Assembly: GCA_017442825.1 (NCBI GenBank)
Contig: JAFRYZ010000035.1
Location: 1 to 64,000, forward strand
Source: Prevotella sp.
GTDB lineage: Bacteria; Bacteroidota; Bacteroidia; Bacteroidales; Bacteroidaceae
Length of the DNA stretch: 64,000 nt
Reading direction: 5' to 3'
Shown here: positions 6,961 to 15,252 of the stretch, one piece after another
Position numbering within the stretch: position 1 is the first letter of the stretch
Layout: the number at the start of each line of letters is the position of its first letter
Position numbers and translations under genes: made by a program
The notes under the pieces: model-generated
The model's database searches: none
What the model was told of the DNA's origin: nothing
The model's input: only the letters and a program-made list of their open reading frames with translations

Positions 6961-9186
6961 TCAACTCTCCAGCTCAAAATCCAGCTGTCGTTTTTCCAGG
7001 TTGGCACGAGCCACACGAATGCGAACAGGGTCGCCGAGTTGGTATTTATGGTGGTGGCGACGACCTACAAGACAATAGTTCTTCTCATCAAAGTCGTAGT
7101 AGTCGTCGTCAAGGTCACGCATGAGCACCATTCCCTCACAGTGGTTCTCATCTATCTCGCAATAGATGCCATACGACTGTATGCCGCTGATGTGGGCATC
7201 GTAAACCTCACCTATCTTGTCGCCCATAAACTCTACCATCTTGTATTTGATGCTGTCGCGTTCAGCATTTTGAGCCACTTGCTCCATGTCGGAACAGTGT
7301 TCGCACAGTTCTTCGTACTTCTCGCGGTTGGCAGAGCGTCCGCCTTCTTGATAACGGGTAAGCAAGCGGTGGACCATTGTGTCGGGATAGCGACGGATAG
7401 GCGACGTGAAGTGGGTATAGTATTCGAATGCCAGTCCGAAGTGTCCGATGTTGTGAGTGGAGTATTTCGCTTTCATCATGGCTTTCAACGCCACCATCTG
7501 AATAAGTTTTGCTTCGTTGGTACCTTCACACTCGCTGATGAGGGCATTCATGGCCCGTGCTGTGGCATTCTTATTGCCTGCCGACTTCATGCGATAGCCG
7601 AACTTCACGACGAACTCGCGCAGGTTTTCAAGTTTCATCGGGTCTGGTTCATCGTGGATACGGTACGGCAACGTCTTAACAGGCAACTTCTTTCCTTTCG
7701 CCATCTTGGGTTTTCCTACGTCTTCAGCCACGGTACGGTTGGCAAGGAGCATGAACTCCTCGATGAGTTTGTTGGCATCTTTCGACCGTTTGAAATAGGC
7801 TCGTGTAGGTTTTCCTGTTTCGTCGATGTCGAAATGCAGTTCTTCGGAATCGAAATTGATGGCTCCGTCCTTAAACCGCTTGGCACGAAGTTTCTTGGCA
7901 AGGGCATCAAGCGTACAGATTTGTTCGGCATACTCTCCTTGCCACCCTTCCTTGCCAGGGAGAGGTGCCGGTTGCCCTGTGCCATCGACAACACCGTTGC
8001 GCTCCAACAGTTCTTGCGCCTCTTCGTAGGCATAGCGACGGTTACTGCGAATGACGGTGTGCACAATGCGGTAGTTCTTGACGTTGGCTTCTTCGTCGAG
8101 AACGAAAACAACACTATAGCAGAGTTTTTCCTCGTCGGGACGTAGAGAGCAGATGAAATTACACAAGCGTTCAGGCAACATCGGAATGGTGCGGTCAACG
8201 AGATAGACGCTGGTGGCTCGACGTTGTGCTTCCTTGTCGATGACGGAACCTTCGGTGACATAATGGCTCACATCAGCAATATGTACACCAACCTCATATA
8301 GTTTCTTGTTCGACTTACCGCCATCGCTGATGATTCTAATGGAGAGAGCATCGTCGAAGTCCTTGGCATCGTGAGGGTCGATGGTGCATGTCCATACATC
8401 GCGGAAGTCTTCACGGCGGGCAATCTCCTCAGGTGTTATCTCTGCCGAAAGTTTCTCGGCTGCCTCTTCCACGTGTTTCGGATACTTATAAGGCAATCCA
8501 TACTGGGCAAGGATGGCGTGCATCTCTGCATTGTTCTCGCCTGTCTTTCCCAAAACATCGACTACCTCTCCAACAATGCGTTTCGACTCTCGTGAAGGCC
8601 ACTGGGTAATGCGTACAACAGCCTTGTCACCAGTCTTTCCTCCTTTCAGTTTACGCTTGGGAATGATGATGTCGTTAACAAACATATTACTCTCGGTAAT
8701 CAAGAAGGCGATATCCTTCTCCACCTTCAGCTGACCAACGAAAGTTTCACGGGCATGCGAGAGGATATCAGTAACCATAGCCTCTTTGATATGGTTTCGA
8801 CGACGAGCCATCAGCGATACCCTCACACGGTCGCCGTTCATGGCAAAGAGCGAATTGCGCTCGGAAACGAATATGGGTTTGTCGCTGCCATCGGGCAAGA
8901 ACGAATTTTTGCCATTTGACTTGCGTACGAAGACTCCTTCCTGTACCTGTCCTTTCGTATTCAACCGATATTGGTTGTCCGACACCTTCGACAAAACATC
9001 GTCCCAAGCCATCTCCTCCATGACGTCCACCGCCAACATCTTTGCCGGATGGGTGTCTAAATGGAGAGCCTTGAATATCTGCTTGAAGCTGAACGTCTCG
9101 TTCGGTTGAGACTGGAAGAATCCTGCCACCATCTCCGAAACCTTACGCTTATTGAGGCGAACGCCCCCTCTTTTGCCTTTTCCCAT
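6961..9186 (-). CDS. rnr: Ribonuclease R
   Basis: 741 residues from the chosen start. Order: winged-helix-like N-terminus, cold-shock OB domains, the RNB catalytic core with DPHDAKDFDDALS (the Asp cluster that binds magnesium) near residue 290, IADVSHYV, LCSLRP, HFTSPIRRYPD, and a C-terminal S1 domain. The enzyme degrades structured RNA 3' to 5'. An upstream extension to 9246 is rejected because the TACCTTTG box lies at 9214-9221 on this strand, inside that extension; MGKGKRGG at 9186 fits. A segment at 7939-7985 (GQPAPLPGKEGWQGEY) resembles a dispersed GC-rich repeat of this window and looks like an in-frame insertion. Confidence 0.93.
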   Translation of the reverse strand: MGKGKRGGVRLNKRKVSEMVAGFFQSQPNETFSFKQIFKALHLDTHPAKMLAVDVMEEMAWDDVLSKVSDNQYRLNTKGQVQEGVFVRKSNGKNSFLPDGSDKPIFVSERNSLFAMNGDRVRVSLMARRRNHIKEAMVTDILSHARETFVGQLKVEKDIAFLITESNMFVNDIIIPKRKLKGGKTGDKAVVRITQWPSRESKRIVGEVVDVLGKTGENNAEMHAILAQYGLPYKYPKHVEEAAEKLSAEITPEEIARREDFRDVWTCTIDPHDAKDFDDALSIRIISDGGKSNKKLYEVGVHIADVSHYVTEGSVIDKEAQRRATSVYLVDRTIPMLPERLCNFICSLRPDEEKLCYSVVFVLDEEANVKNYRIVHTVIRSNRRYAYEEAQELLERNGVVDGTGQPAPLPGKEGWQGEYAEQICTLDALAKKLRAKRFKDGAINFDSEELHFDIDETGKPTRAYFKRSKDANKLIEEFMLLANRTVAEDVGKPKMAKGKKLPVKTLPYRIHDEPDPMKLENLREFVVKFGYRMKSAGNKNATARAMNALISECEGTNEAKLIQMVALKAMMKAKYSTHNIGHFGLAFEYYTHFTSPIRRYPDTMVHRLLTRYQEGGRSANREKYEELCEHCSDMEQVAQNAERDSIKYKMVEFMGDKIGEVYDAHISGIQSYGIYCEIDENHCEGMVLMRDLDDDYYDFDEKNYCLVGRRHHHKYQLGDPVRIRVARANLEKRQLDFELES

Positions 9187-9213
9187 AGTACCTCTTTTTT
9201 TGATAATGATGCT

Positions 9214-9221
9214 ACAAAGGT
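9214..9221 (-). promoter_or_regulatory. TACCTTTG -7 box for rnr
   Basis: CAAAGGTA on the plus strand gives TACCTTTG on the minus strand, 27 bases before the ATG at 9186. It decides the start of the RNase R gene. Confidence 0.6.
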
Positions 9222-9276
9222 AGGAAAAAGGTATGAAATAATGCACTATTTATCATTTACTATTCACAATTATTTG

Positions 9277-9284
9277 TAAATTTG
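9277..9284 (+). promoter_or_regulatory. TAAATTTG -7 box for the epimerase-like gene
   Basis: A match to TANNTTTG about 62 bases upstream of the ATG at 9347, divergent from the rnr promoter at 9214-9221. Confidence 0.5.
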
Positions 9285-9346
9285 CACCCAAAATCAATCA
9301 TCAAGTGAACCTTTCATCCTTGATTCTTTCCGAATTCGCATAAAAA

Positions 9347-10345
9347 ATGAAATCGATACTCATCACTGGAGCAAGCGGATTCATCGGCTCGTTTATTGTC
9401 GAAGAAGCCCTGCGCAGAAACATGGAGGTATGGGCGGCTGTACGCAAGAGCAGCAGTCGCCAGTTCCTGCAAGACGAGCGCATCCGATTCATCGAGCTCA
9501 ACCTCAACTCGGAAGAAGAACTGAAAACCCAACTGGCTCCTCACCGTTTCGACTATGTGGTACATGCCGCTGGCGTTACGAAGTGTCTTCATAAGGAAGA
9601 CTTCTTCCGTGTCAACACCAACGGGACGGCTAATCTCATCAGGGTGTTGCGCCAACTGGAGATGCCCCTCGAAAGGTTCGTCTTCCTGAGCAGCCTCAGC
9701 GTTTATGGCGCTATCCACGAGAAACAACCCTACGAACCCATCAGCGAACAAGACAAGCCACAACCCAACACCGCTTATGGAAAGAGTAAACTCAAGGCTG
9801 AAGAAGTGCTGAGAAAAGAGGGTGAAGGACTACCCTATGTCATCCTGCGACCGACAGGAGTCTATGGACCACGCGAGAAAGACTACTTCATGATGGCGAA
9901 GAGTATCAAAGGACACATGGACTTCGCTGTGGGATTCAAACGGCAAGACATCACTTTCGTCTATGTAAAAGATGTTGTTCAGGCTGTTTTCCGTGCTATA
10001 GAACACGGAAAGACAGGGCGAGCCTACTTCCTTTCCGACGGACAAGTCTATCAGAGTGCAACCTTCAGCAACCTCATACACGAGGAACTGGGACGTCCCT
10101 GGTGGATACGCATCAAAGCCCCGATATGGCTACTTCGCATCATCACCTTCTTCGGTGAGCGAATGGCCCACCTGACAGGGAAAATTTCAGCATTGAACGA
10201 CGACAAGTACAACATCATGAAACAGCGCAACTGGCAATGCGACATTCAGCCTGCCATCGAGGAATTGGGATTCAATCCGGAATACGACCTCGAACAGGGT
10301 GTCAAGGAAACCATTGCATGGTATAAGGACAACCTGTGGCTGTAG
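9347..10345 (+). CDS. NAD(P)-dependent epimerase/dehydratase-type reductase, possible 3-ketosphinganine reductase
   Basis: 332 residues, an extended short-chain dehydrogenase. The Rossmann motif GASGFIG lies near residue 8, the catalytic S-S-L-S-V-Y-G near 120 and Y-G-K-S-K near 145 (YxxxK). The N-terminal half is typical NDP-sugar epimerase/dehydratase, while the C-terminal substrate domain diverges and contains a hydrophobic stretch (WIRIKAPIWLLRIITFFG). From memory, the Bacteroides 3-ketosphinganine reductase (BT_0972) belongs to this group, and the neighbour at 10521 is a PAP2/Aur1-like enzyme, so a sphingolipid role is plausible but unproven. Sugar-nucleotide chemistry is the alternative. 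Confidence 0.8.
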   Translation: MKSILITGASGFIGSFIVEEALRRNMEVWAAVRKSSSRQFLQDERIRFIELNLNSEEELKTQLAPHRFDYVVHAAGVTKCLHKEDFFRVNTNGTANLIRVLRQLEMPLERFVFLSSLSVYGAIHEKQPYEPISEQDKPQPNTAYGKSKLKAEEVLRKEGEGLPYVILRPTGVYGPREKDYFMMAKSIKGHMDFAVGFKRQDITFVYVKDVVQAVFRAIEHGKTGRAYFLSDGQVYQSATFSNLIHEELGRPWWIRIKAPIWLLRIITFFGERMAHLTGKISALNDDKYNIMKQRNWQCDIQPAIEELGFNPEYDLEQGVKETIAWYKDNLWL

Positions 10346-10520
10346 TATGAAGGGGAGTTAAAGGGGAGTTAAAAGGGAGTTAAAAGGAAGTTAAAGGGAT
10401 ATTAGAACTTTCAAATAGAAAAACTATCGTCCTTTTAACTCCTTGAGCGAAGCGATAACTCCTCTTTAACTCCCAAGCAGTGAAGCTGCGATAACTCCCC
10501 TTCAATATAACAAGGAAACA
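10346..10520. repeat. Tandem GGGAGTTAAA repeats and left arm of a 50-bp inverted repeat
   Basis: This gene-free stretch consists of degenerate GGGAGTTAAA/TTTAACTCCC units. The block 10393-10442 recurs inverted at 11530-11579 (47 of 50 bases identical), so the PAP2 gene lies between inverted copies. The same short unit occurs at 45373-45440. Confidence 0.8.
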
Positions 10521-11501
10521 ATGAAAAAGAATATAGGAAAAAGGCTGAAAAGCATCTTCCAACTGGAGAAAAAGCCGAAGAAAGGATTCCTACTCGTCGA
10601 GTGGGTAGTGATGGCATACCTTCTATTTACGCTTGTCTTCGCCCTTTTCATGTACACCAAGTTGGAGAACCCCAACGCCATCATCTGGGGACGACTGCGC
10701 ATCGTTGCCATGACCGCCGCTCTGTGGATGGTCTATCGCATCATTCCCTGCCCTTTCACACGAATGATACGTATCGTAGCACAAATGGGGCTGTTGGCTT
10801 GGTGGTATCCCGACACCTACGAATTCAACCGTATGATGCCCAACCTCGACCACCTCTTCGCAGCTTGGGAACAATCATGGTTCGACTGTCAGCCAGCCCT
10901 GCTCTTCTCACAGAAGATGCCTGGTGCTTTCTTCAGCGAACTTTTCGACATGGGCTATGCCTCTTATTACCCCATGATAGCCTTGGGAGTCGTCTATTAT
11001 TTCGGTTGGCGATACCATGAGTTTGAACGAGCATCGTTCATCGTCATGGGTTCCTTCTTCCTCTACTATCTCGTCTTCATCTTCCTGCCTGTTGCCGGAC
11101 CGACATTCTATTATAAGGCAGTAGGTTTGAAGAAGATTATGGCAGGCATTTTCCCTCCCATGCACGACTATTTCAACTTTCATCAGGATTGTCTTCCCTC
11201 ACCAGGCTATACCGACGGTCTTTTCTATCAACTCGTAGAAGACGCTAAAGCTGCCGGTGAGCGTCCGACAGCAGCCTTCCCCAGTTCTCATGTCGGCATC
11301 TCCACCGTCATTATGTGGCTGATAATCCATGCCCGCAACTGGCGACTGCTGTATGTCGTATTGCCTTTCTATGTACTGTTGTGCTGTTCTACGGTCTATA
11401 TTCAGGCTCATTATCTCATCGATGCCATCTTTGGTCTCATCAGCGGCACCATCTTCTATTTCGTGTTGCTGTATCTAAGCAAGGGAGTTAAAAGGATTTA
11501 A
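10521..11501 (+). CDS. PAP2-superfamily membrane enzyme (Aur1/Ipt1-like)
   Basis: 326 residues with about six to eight membrane helices. The active-site motifs of PAP2-type lipid phosphate transferases are present: GERPTAAFPSSHVGIS near residue 246 (PSSH histidine) and YIQAHYLIDA near 294 (second histidine and Asp). The layout is closest to the inositol-phosphoceramide-synthase type of PAP2 domain, which transfers phospho-head groups between lipids; simple lipid phosphatase activity is also possible. It follows the reductase at 9347 across a repeat-filled gap. Its last codons (SKGVKRI) are encoded by the GGGAGTTAAA repeat. Confidence 0.8.
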   Translation: MKKNIGKRLKSIFQLEKKPKKGFLLVEWVVMAYLLFTLVFALFMYTKLENPNAIIWGRLRIVAMTAALWMVYRIIPCPFTRMIRIVAQMGLLAWWYPDTYEFNRMMPNLDHLFAAWEQSWFDCQPALLFSQKMPGAFFSELFDMGYASYYPMIALGVVYYFGWRYHEFERASFIVMGSFFLYYLVFIFLPVAGPTFYYKAVGLKKIMAGIFPPMHDYFNFHQDCLPSPGYTDGLFYQLVEDAKAAGERPTAAFPSSHVGISTVIMWLIIHARNWRLLYVVLPFYVLLCCSTVYIQAHYLIDAIFGLISGTIFYFVLLYLSKGVKRI

Positions 11502-11675
11502 AGGGGAGCTATCGCGGCTTTGCCGCTTAGGAGTTAAAAGGACAATAGTTTTTCTGTTTGAAAGTTCTAATGTCCCTTTAACTCCTCTTTTACTCCCCTT
11601 TAACTCCCAAGCGGCAAAGCCGCGATAACTCCCCTTTAACTTCCTCCCCTCCCCAGGGAGGGGTCGGGGGTGGGC
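11488..11675. repeat. GGGAGTTAAA repeats, right arm of 50-bp inverted repeat, and a GC-rich repeat
   Basis: The block 11530-11579 is the inverted partner of 10393-10442. It is flanked by TTTAACTCCC units and by a GCGGCAAAGCCGC palindrome. At 11640-11675 lies the CCTCCCC...AGGGAGGGG repeat that also occurs inside several genes (7939, 20651, 32484, 38637). No gene is seen. Confidence 0.75.
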
Positions 11676-11679
11676 TTTC

Positions 11680-12375
11680 CTACAGCAACTTCACCAGTTC
11701 CTTCATGCCCGCACTGGCACCAGCCTTGATATGCGTGACATTGCGGACAACATTTTGTACGTCGTCCGACGGATCTATCAGATAGACAGGCGCCTCTGTC
11801 GGAGCATAATGCAACAACCCTGCGGCAGGATAGACATTCAGCGACGTACCTATCACCACGAAGATATCCGCCTTCTGCGTCTCAACAGCTGCCGGTTCTA
11901 TCATGGGGACACTCTCACCAAAGAAGACGATGAATGGACGAAGTAAGGAACCGTCGGCAGCTTGAGCACCGATCTCCACCTCAGGATTGTCTTCCGTCAG
12001 TTCTTGCACATAACTCTCGTTATAAGGATCACGCGACGAACACACCTTCGCCAACTCACCATGCAAGTGAATCACCTTCGTCGAACCCGCTTTCTCGTGC
12101 AGGTTATCCACATTCTGCGTAATGACCGTCACATCGTAGTCCTTCTCCAGTTCGGCAATCAACCGATGCCCCTCGTTCGGTTTTGCAGCATACAGTTTCT
12201 TGCGCAGTCCGTTATAGAATTCCGTCACCAGCTTAGGGTTGCGCTCCCATCCCTCGTGCGTTGCCACATCCTCTACCGGGAAGTTCTCCCAGAGACCGTC
12301 ATTGCCGCGGAACGTCTTAAAACCACTCTCCACCGACATTCCGGCACCCGTCAGAAACACCAATTTCTTTTTCAT
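11680..12375 (-). CDS. Sir2-family NAD-dependent protein deacylase
   Basis: 231 residues. NAD-binding and catalytic motifs are clear: GAGMSVESGFKTFRG near residue 9, TQNVDNLHEKAG near 92, the catalytic histidine in HLHGEL near 109, FFGE and GTSLNVYPAAGLL near 180. The four zinc cysteines of most sirtuins are absent; only one Cys follows the catalytic His (KVCSS). The start at 12375 is chosen because AAGGAGG lies about five bases upstream and a TATCTTTG box at 12409-12416; a longer frame to 12462 crosses that promoter. Confidence 0.88.
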   Translation of the reverse strand: MKKKLVFLTGAGMSVESGFKTFRGNDGLWENFPVEDVATHEGWERNPKLVTEFYNGLRKKLYAAKPNEGHRLIAELEKDYDVTVITQNVDNLHEKAGSTKVIHLHGELAKVCSSRDPYNESYVQELTEDNPEVEIGAQAADGSLLRPFIVFFGESVPMIEPAAVETQKADIFVVIGTSLNVYPAAGLLHYAPTEAPVYLIDPSDDVQNVVRNVTHIKAGASAGMKELVKLL

Positions 12376-12491
12376 ATCCAACCTCCTTATTAAAATAGTT
12401 TCTGGGCACAAAGATAGGATAAAGTTGAGAGTTAAGAGTTGAGAATTAAAAGTTTTTTTCATATTCCCCCATAAACTCCTGCTTTTTTATT

Positions 12492-12499
12492 TATCTTTG
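12492..12499 (+). promoter_or_regulatory. TATCTTTG box 8 bases before an ATG
   Basis: The box ends at 12499 and the ATG of the His/Cys-rich small protein is at 12508, so the mRNA would have almost no leader. Compare 26203, 31658 and 31772. Confidence 0.5.
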
Positions 12500-12507
12500 C
12501 ACGCGAA

Positions 12508-12855
12508 ATGCATATCAGACACAAAAGGAACTGGGCAGCAAGACTGTTACTGGCAGTCTTCATACCGATGGTATTGCTATCGGCAACCCACCGTCATGAC
12601 TTCCAACCGACGGGAACCGGCAACTGTGATGAGTGTGTCAAGCACGTTCCTCATGCCGGTCACCTTCTGCCACATGTCAACCATGTGTCAGATTGCGTTT
12701 TATGTCAATTCCTACAGATAAGCAGTATTGTCGTTTCAGCGGCAATATCATTGTTTGTCTGCCAAAAAGTACAACACTACGTCCAGCCCGAAAAACGATG
12801 CAGGGAAGTGTGTGTTGTACATCCTTCAACTCGCGCCCCCCCTATTGTCGCTTGA
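12508..12855 (+). CDS. Small His/Cys-rich protein before a metal receptor
   Basis: 115 residues. A basic N-terminus and hydrophobic stretch (MHIRHKRNWAARLLLAVFIP) suggest a signal or anchor. A His/Cys-rich segment (HRHDFQ, CDECVKHVPHAGH, HVNHVSDCVLCQF) follows, then a second hydrophobic helix near residues 72-88. The metal-ligand-like segment and the TonB receptor 55 bases downstream suggest a role in metal sensing or handling, as for small proteins often encoded before metal receptors in this phylum. The family is not recognised with certainty. Confidence 0.6.
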   Translation: MHIRHKRNWAARLLLAVFIPMVLLSATHRHDFQPTGTGNCDECVKHVPHAGHLLPHVNHVSDCVLCQFLQISSIVVSAAISLFVCQKVQHYVQPEKRCREVCVVHPSTRAPPIVA

Positions 12856-12910
12856 TTTCTTTCATACATTAAAAACATCAAGCAACAACCCATATTTTTT
12901 TACTCACAAC

Positions 12911-15109
12911 ATGAAAAAAACAATATTCATGCTGTCAGCGCTATGGTATTCCATGACGATGACAGCTCAGACGGTGTCCGATTCCACAGACATCTTCTTC
13001 AAGCATTTAGAGATAGACCAAGTCATCGTTACCGGACTGACCGGAGACAGCAAGCTCCGCGACATGGCAGCGCCGGTCAACATCGTTTCCCACAAAGACC
13101 TGCTGTCCGTTTCCTCCACAAACATCATTGATGCCGTAGCCCACCAACCAGGTGTTTCGCAAATCTCAACCGGTAGCGGCATCTCCAAACCCGTAATCCG
13201 CGGACTGGGCTACAACCGGCTGATAGTCGTCAACGACGGCATACGGCAGGAAGGTCAACAATGGGGCGACGAACATGGCATAGAGATTGACGGACAAGAC
13301 ATCGGTTCGGTAGAAATACAGAAAGGACCCGCCAGTCTCATGTACGGCTCCGATGCCATGGCAGGAGTGCTCATTTTCCATCGTCCACCCTTTGCCCCAC
13401 TCAACGAGATGGCAGCCAACATCAGCAGCGAATACCAGACCAACAACGGACTCCTCGGTTACTCCGTTAACGTTGGTGGTAACAAGGAAAACATAGTATG
13501 GGACTTGAGGTACAGCGGTAAGCATGCCCATGCTTATAAGAACCCCGTTAACGGATATGTGCCCAACTCGCAGTTTCGTGAGCAAGCCTTCTCGGCACTT
13601 CTCGGCATCATCCGCGATTGGGGACACTCTCACCTGAAGTTCAGCTATTTCAACCTCGTACCGAGCATCATCGAAGGTGAAGGTCACGAACATGAACATG
13701 AAGGTGAGGAGGCACACGAAGGAGAACATGAGCATGAAGAAGAGCACGGGCACCAGACCGTCGACAACGTCAAGACCTATGGCCACGGCTTGCCTTATCA
13801 GCGGGTGAACCACTATAAGGTGGTTTGGGATAACAGTATCCGACTCGGCAACGGCAACCTGAAAGCCATCGTCGGCTACCAGCAGAACCAGCGAAAGGAG
13901 TTTGAAGAGAGTGCCGATGAATACAGCCTCTACTTCCAACAGCATACCCTGAACTACGACATGCGCTATCAGATAGAGTTACCGAAGAACTGGAAGGTGG
14001 CAACCGGCATCAACGGCATGTATCAGCGGTCGCTGAACAAGGGCGAAGAGTTTCTGATACCTGCCTACAACCTCTTCGACTTCGGCATCTTTGCCACTGC
14101 CGACAAGCGCATCGGTAAGGTGCACCTCACCGGAGGAGTCAGACTGGACACCAGAAAGCTACATAGCGAGGCGCTGGCAGAAGACGGCGAACTGCGCTTC
14201 AATGACTTCACCCGCCACTTCACGGGAGTTACTGGCAGTATCGGCGGTGTGTGGCATGTCACCGACCGCTTCAACCTACGACTGAACTTGTCGCGCGGTT
14301 TCCGTGCGCCCAACATGAGCGAGTTAGGCTCCAACGGCATCCATCACGGCACCCACCGCTACGAAATCGGCAACAGAGACTTAGACCCGGAATTCAGCTG
14401 GCAGGCAGACCTCGGTGCCGACTTCTCGTCGGAGTATTTTTCAGCACAGGTGTCACTCTTTGCCAACCGCATCAGCAATTACATTTATGCACGCCGTATC
14501 TCCGACGCTCAACTTTCAACACTCCGCCCGACCTTGGGTCACTTGCAAGACAAGAACCTTCATTCTTCATCCCTTGACACCTACCTCTTCGATGCCGGCG
14601 ACGCCCGGTTGTTGGGCTTCGAGGCACAGGTAGACGTGCATCCCATCCACTGCCTGCACTTCAACAATACGTTCTCATACGTTGATGCCCGACAACTGCA
14701 CCAACCTGCTGACAAGAAGTACCTGCCCATGACACCGGCACCACGGTGGCTGTCAGACCTGAAGTACGAGATAACCCATAGCGGACGCATCTTCAACAAT
14801 ACCTATGTAGCCTTCGGCATAGACTGTAACCTGAAACAGAGCCATGTCTACCTCGCTGATGGTACGGAAACACCCACACCTGCCTATACCTTGCTCCATC
14901 TGTCGGCAGGAACCGATATTATGATCGGTGGAAAGCGCAGGGTTTCCCTCTACCTGAATGCCGACAACCTGACCAACAAAGCCTATCAAAACCATTTGAG
15001 CCGTCTGAAATATGTGGAACTGGACAACGGCACCCAGCACAACAGCGTCTACAACATGGGCAGGAACATCACCCTGAAACTGGTCATTCCCCTCTCGTGG
15101 GAACTGTAG
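12911..15109 (+). CDS. TonB-dependent receptor with His-rich loop, probably zinc
   Basis: 732 residues from MKKTIFMLSALWYSMTMTAQ (signal peptide). The plug carries IDQVIVTGLTGDSKLRDMAAPVNIVSHKD, QPGVSQISTG, PVIRGLGYNRLIVVNDG and ASLMYGSDAMAGV; the barrel follows and ends SWEL. Residues about 256-282 form a His/Glu-rich loop (repeated HEHE), a known feature of ZnuD-type zinc receptors. A longer upstream frame from 12728 is rejected because it overlaps the 12508 gene and has no signal peptide. It is probably cotranscribed with 12508. Confidence 0.88.
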   Translation: MKKTIFMLSALWYSMTMTAQTVSDSTDIFFKHLEIDQVIVTGLTGDSKLRDMAAPVNIVSHKDLLSVSSTNIIDAVAHQPGVSQISTGSGISKPVIRGLGYNRLIVVNDGIRQEGQQWGDEHGIEIDGQDIGSVEIQKGPASLMYGSDAMAGVLIFHRPPFAPLNEMAANISSEYQTNNGLLGYSVNVGGNKENIVWDLRYSGKHAHAYKNPVNGYVPNSQFREQAFSALLGIIRDWGHSHLKFSYFNLVPSIIEGEGHEHEHEGEEAHEGEHEHEEEHGHQTVDNVKTYGHGLPYQRVNHYKVVWDNSIRLGNGNLKAIVGYQQNQRKEFEESADEYSLYFQQHTLNYDMRYQIELPKNWKVATGINGMYQRSLNKGEEFLIPAYNLFDFGIFATADKRIGKVHLTGGVRLDTRKLHSEALAEDGELRFNDFTRHFTGVTGSIGGVWHVTDRFNLRLNLSRGFRAPNMSELGSNGIHHGTHRYEIGNRDLDPEFSWQADLGADFSSEYFSAQVSLFANRISNYIYARRISDAQLSTLRPTLGHLQDKNLHSSSLDTYLFDAGDARLLGFEAQVDVHPIHCLHFNNTFSYVDARQLHQPADKKYLPMTPAPRWLSDLKYEITHSGRIFNNTYVAFGIDCNLKQSHVYLADGTETPTPAYTLLHLSAGTDIMIGGKRRVSLYLNADNLTNKAYQNHLSRLKYVELDNGTQHNSVYNMGRNITLKLVIPLSWEL

Positions 15110-15160
15110 AAAGGAAAGAGCGTCAATTCCATTAGGTTGATTGAGAAGCCTTTTCGTTCG

Positions 15161-15219
15161 ACAAAGCAAAAGAAAAACGAGCTTTTCTTTTGCTTTGTCC
15201 TCGCTTAATCGTACCTTTG
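15161..15219 (+). promoter_or_regulatory. Perfect 16-bp hairpin joined to a promoter
   Basis: ACAAAGCAAAAGAAAA (15161-15176) pairs exactly with TTTTCTTTTGCTTTGT (15183-15198) around a 6-base loop. The TTTG -33 box (15189-15192) lies in the right arm and TACCTTTG at 15212-15219 is 19 bases on. The T-rich arm may also terminate the receptor transcript ending at 15109. The element matches the unit at 2913-2969, including CTCGCTTAATCGTACCTTT. Confidence 0.6.
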
Positions 15220-15252
15220 TCCCCGTTTTTAATCATAAAGAGAAAGAAAAGA

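Noticed and set aside
7039-8145. A 368-codon plus-strand frame inside rnr
   Set aside because: The minus strand encodes the conserved RNase R core; the plus frame has no recognisable domain or start signals.
9187-9246. Twenty extra N-terminal residues for RNase R
   Set aside because: The TACCTTTG promoter box on that strand lies inside the extension and the extra residues are not family-like.
12728-12910. N-terminal extension of the zinc-type receptor
   Set aside because: It overlaps the small His/Cys-rich gene and would place the signal peptide internally.
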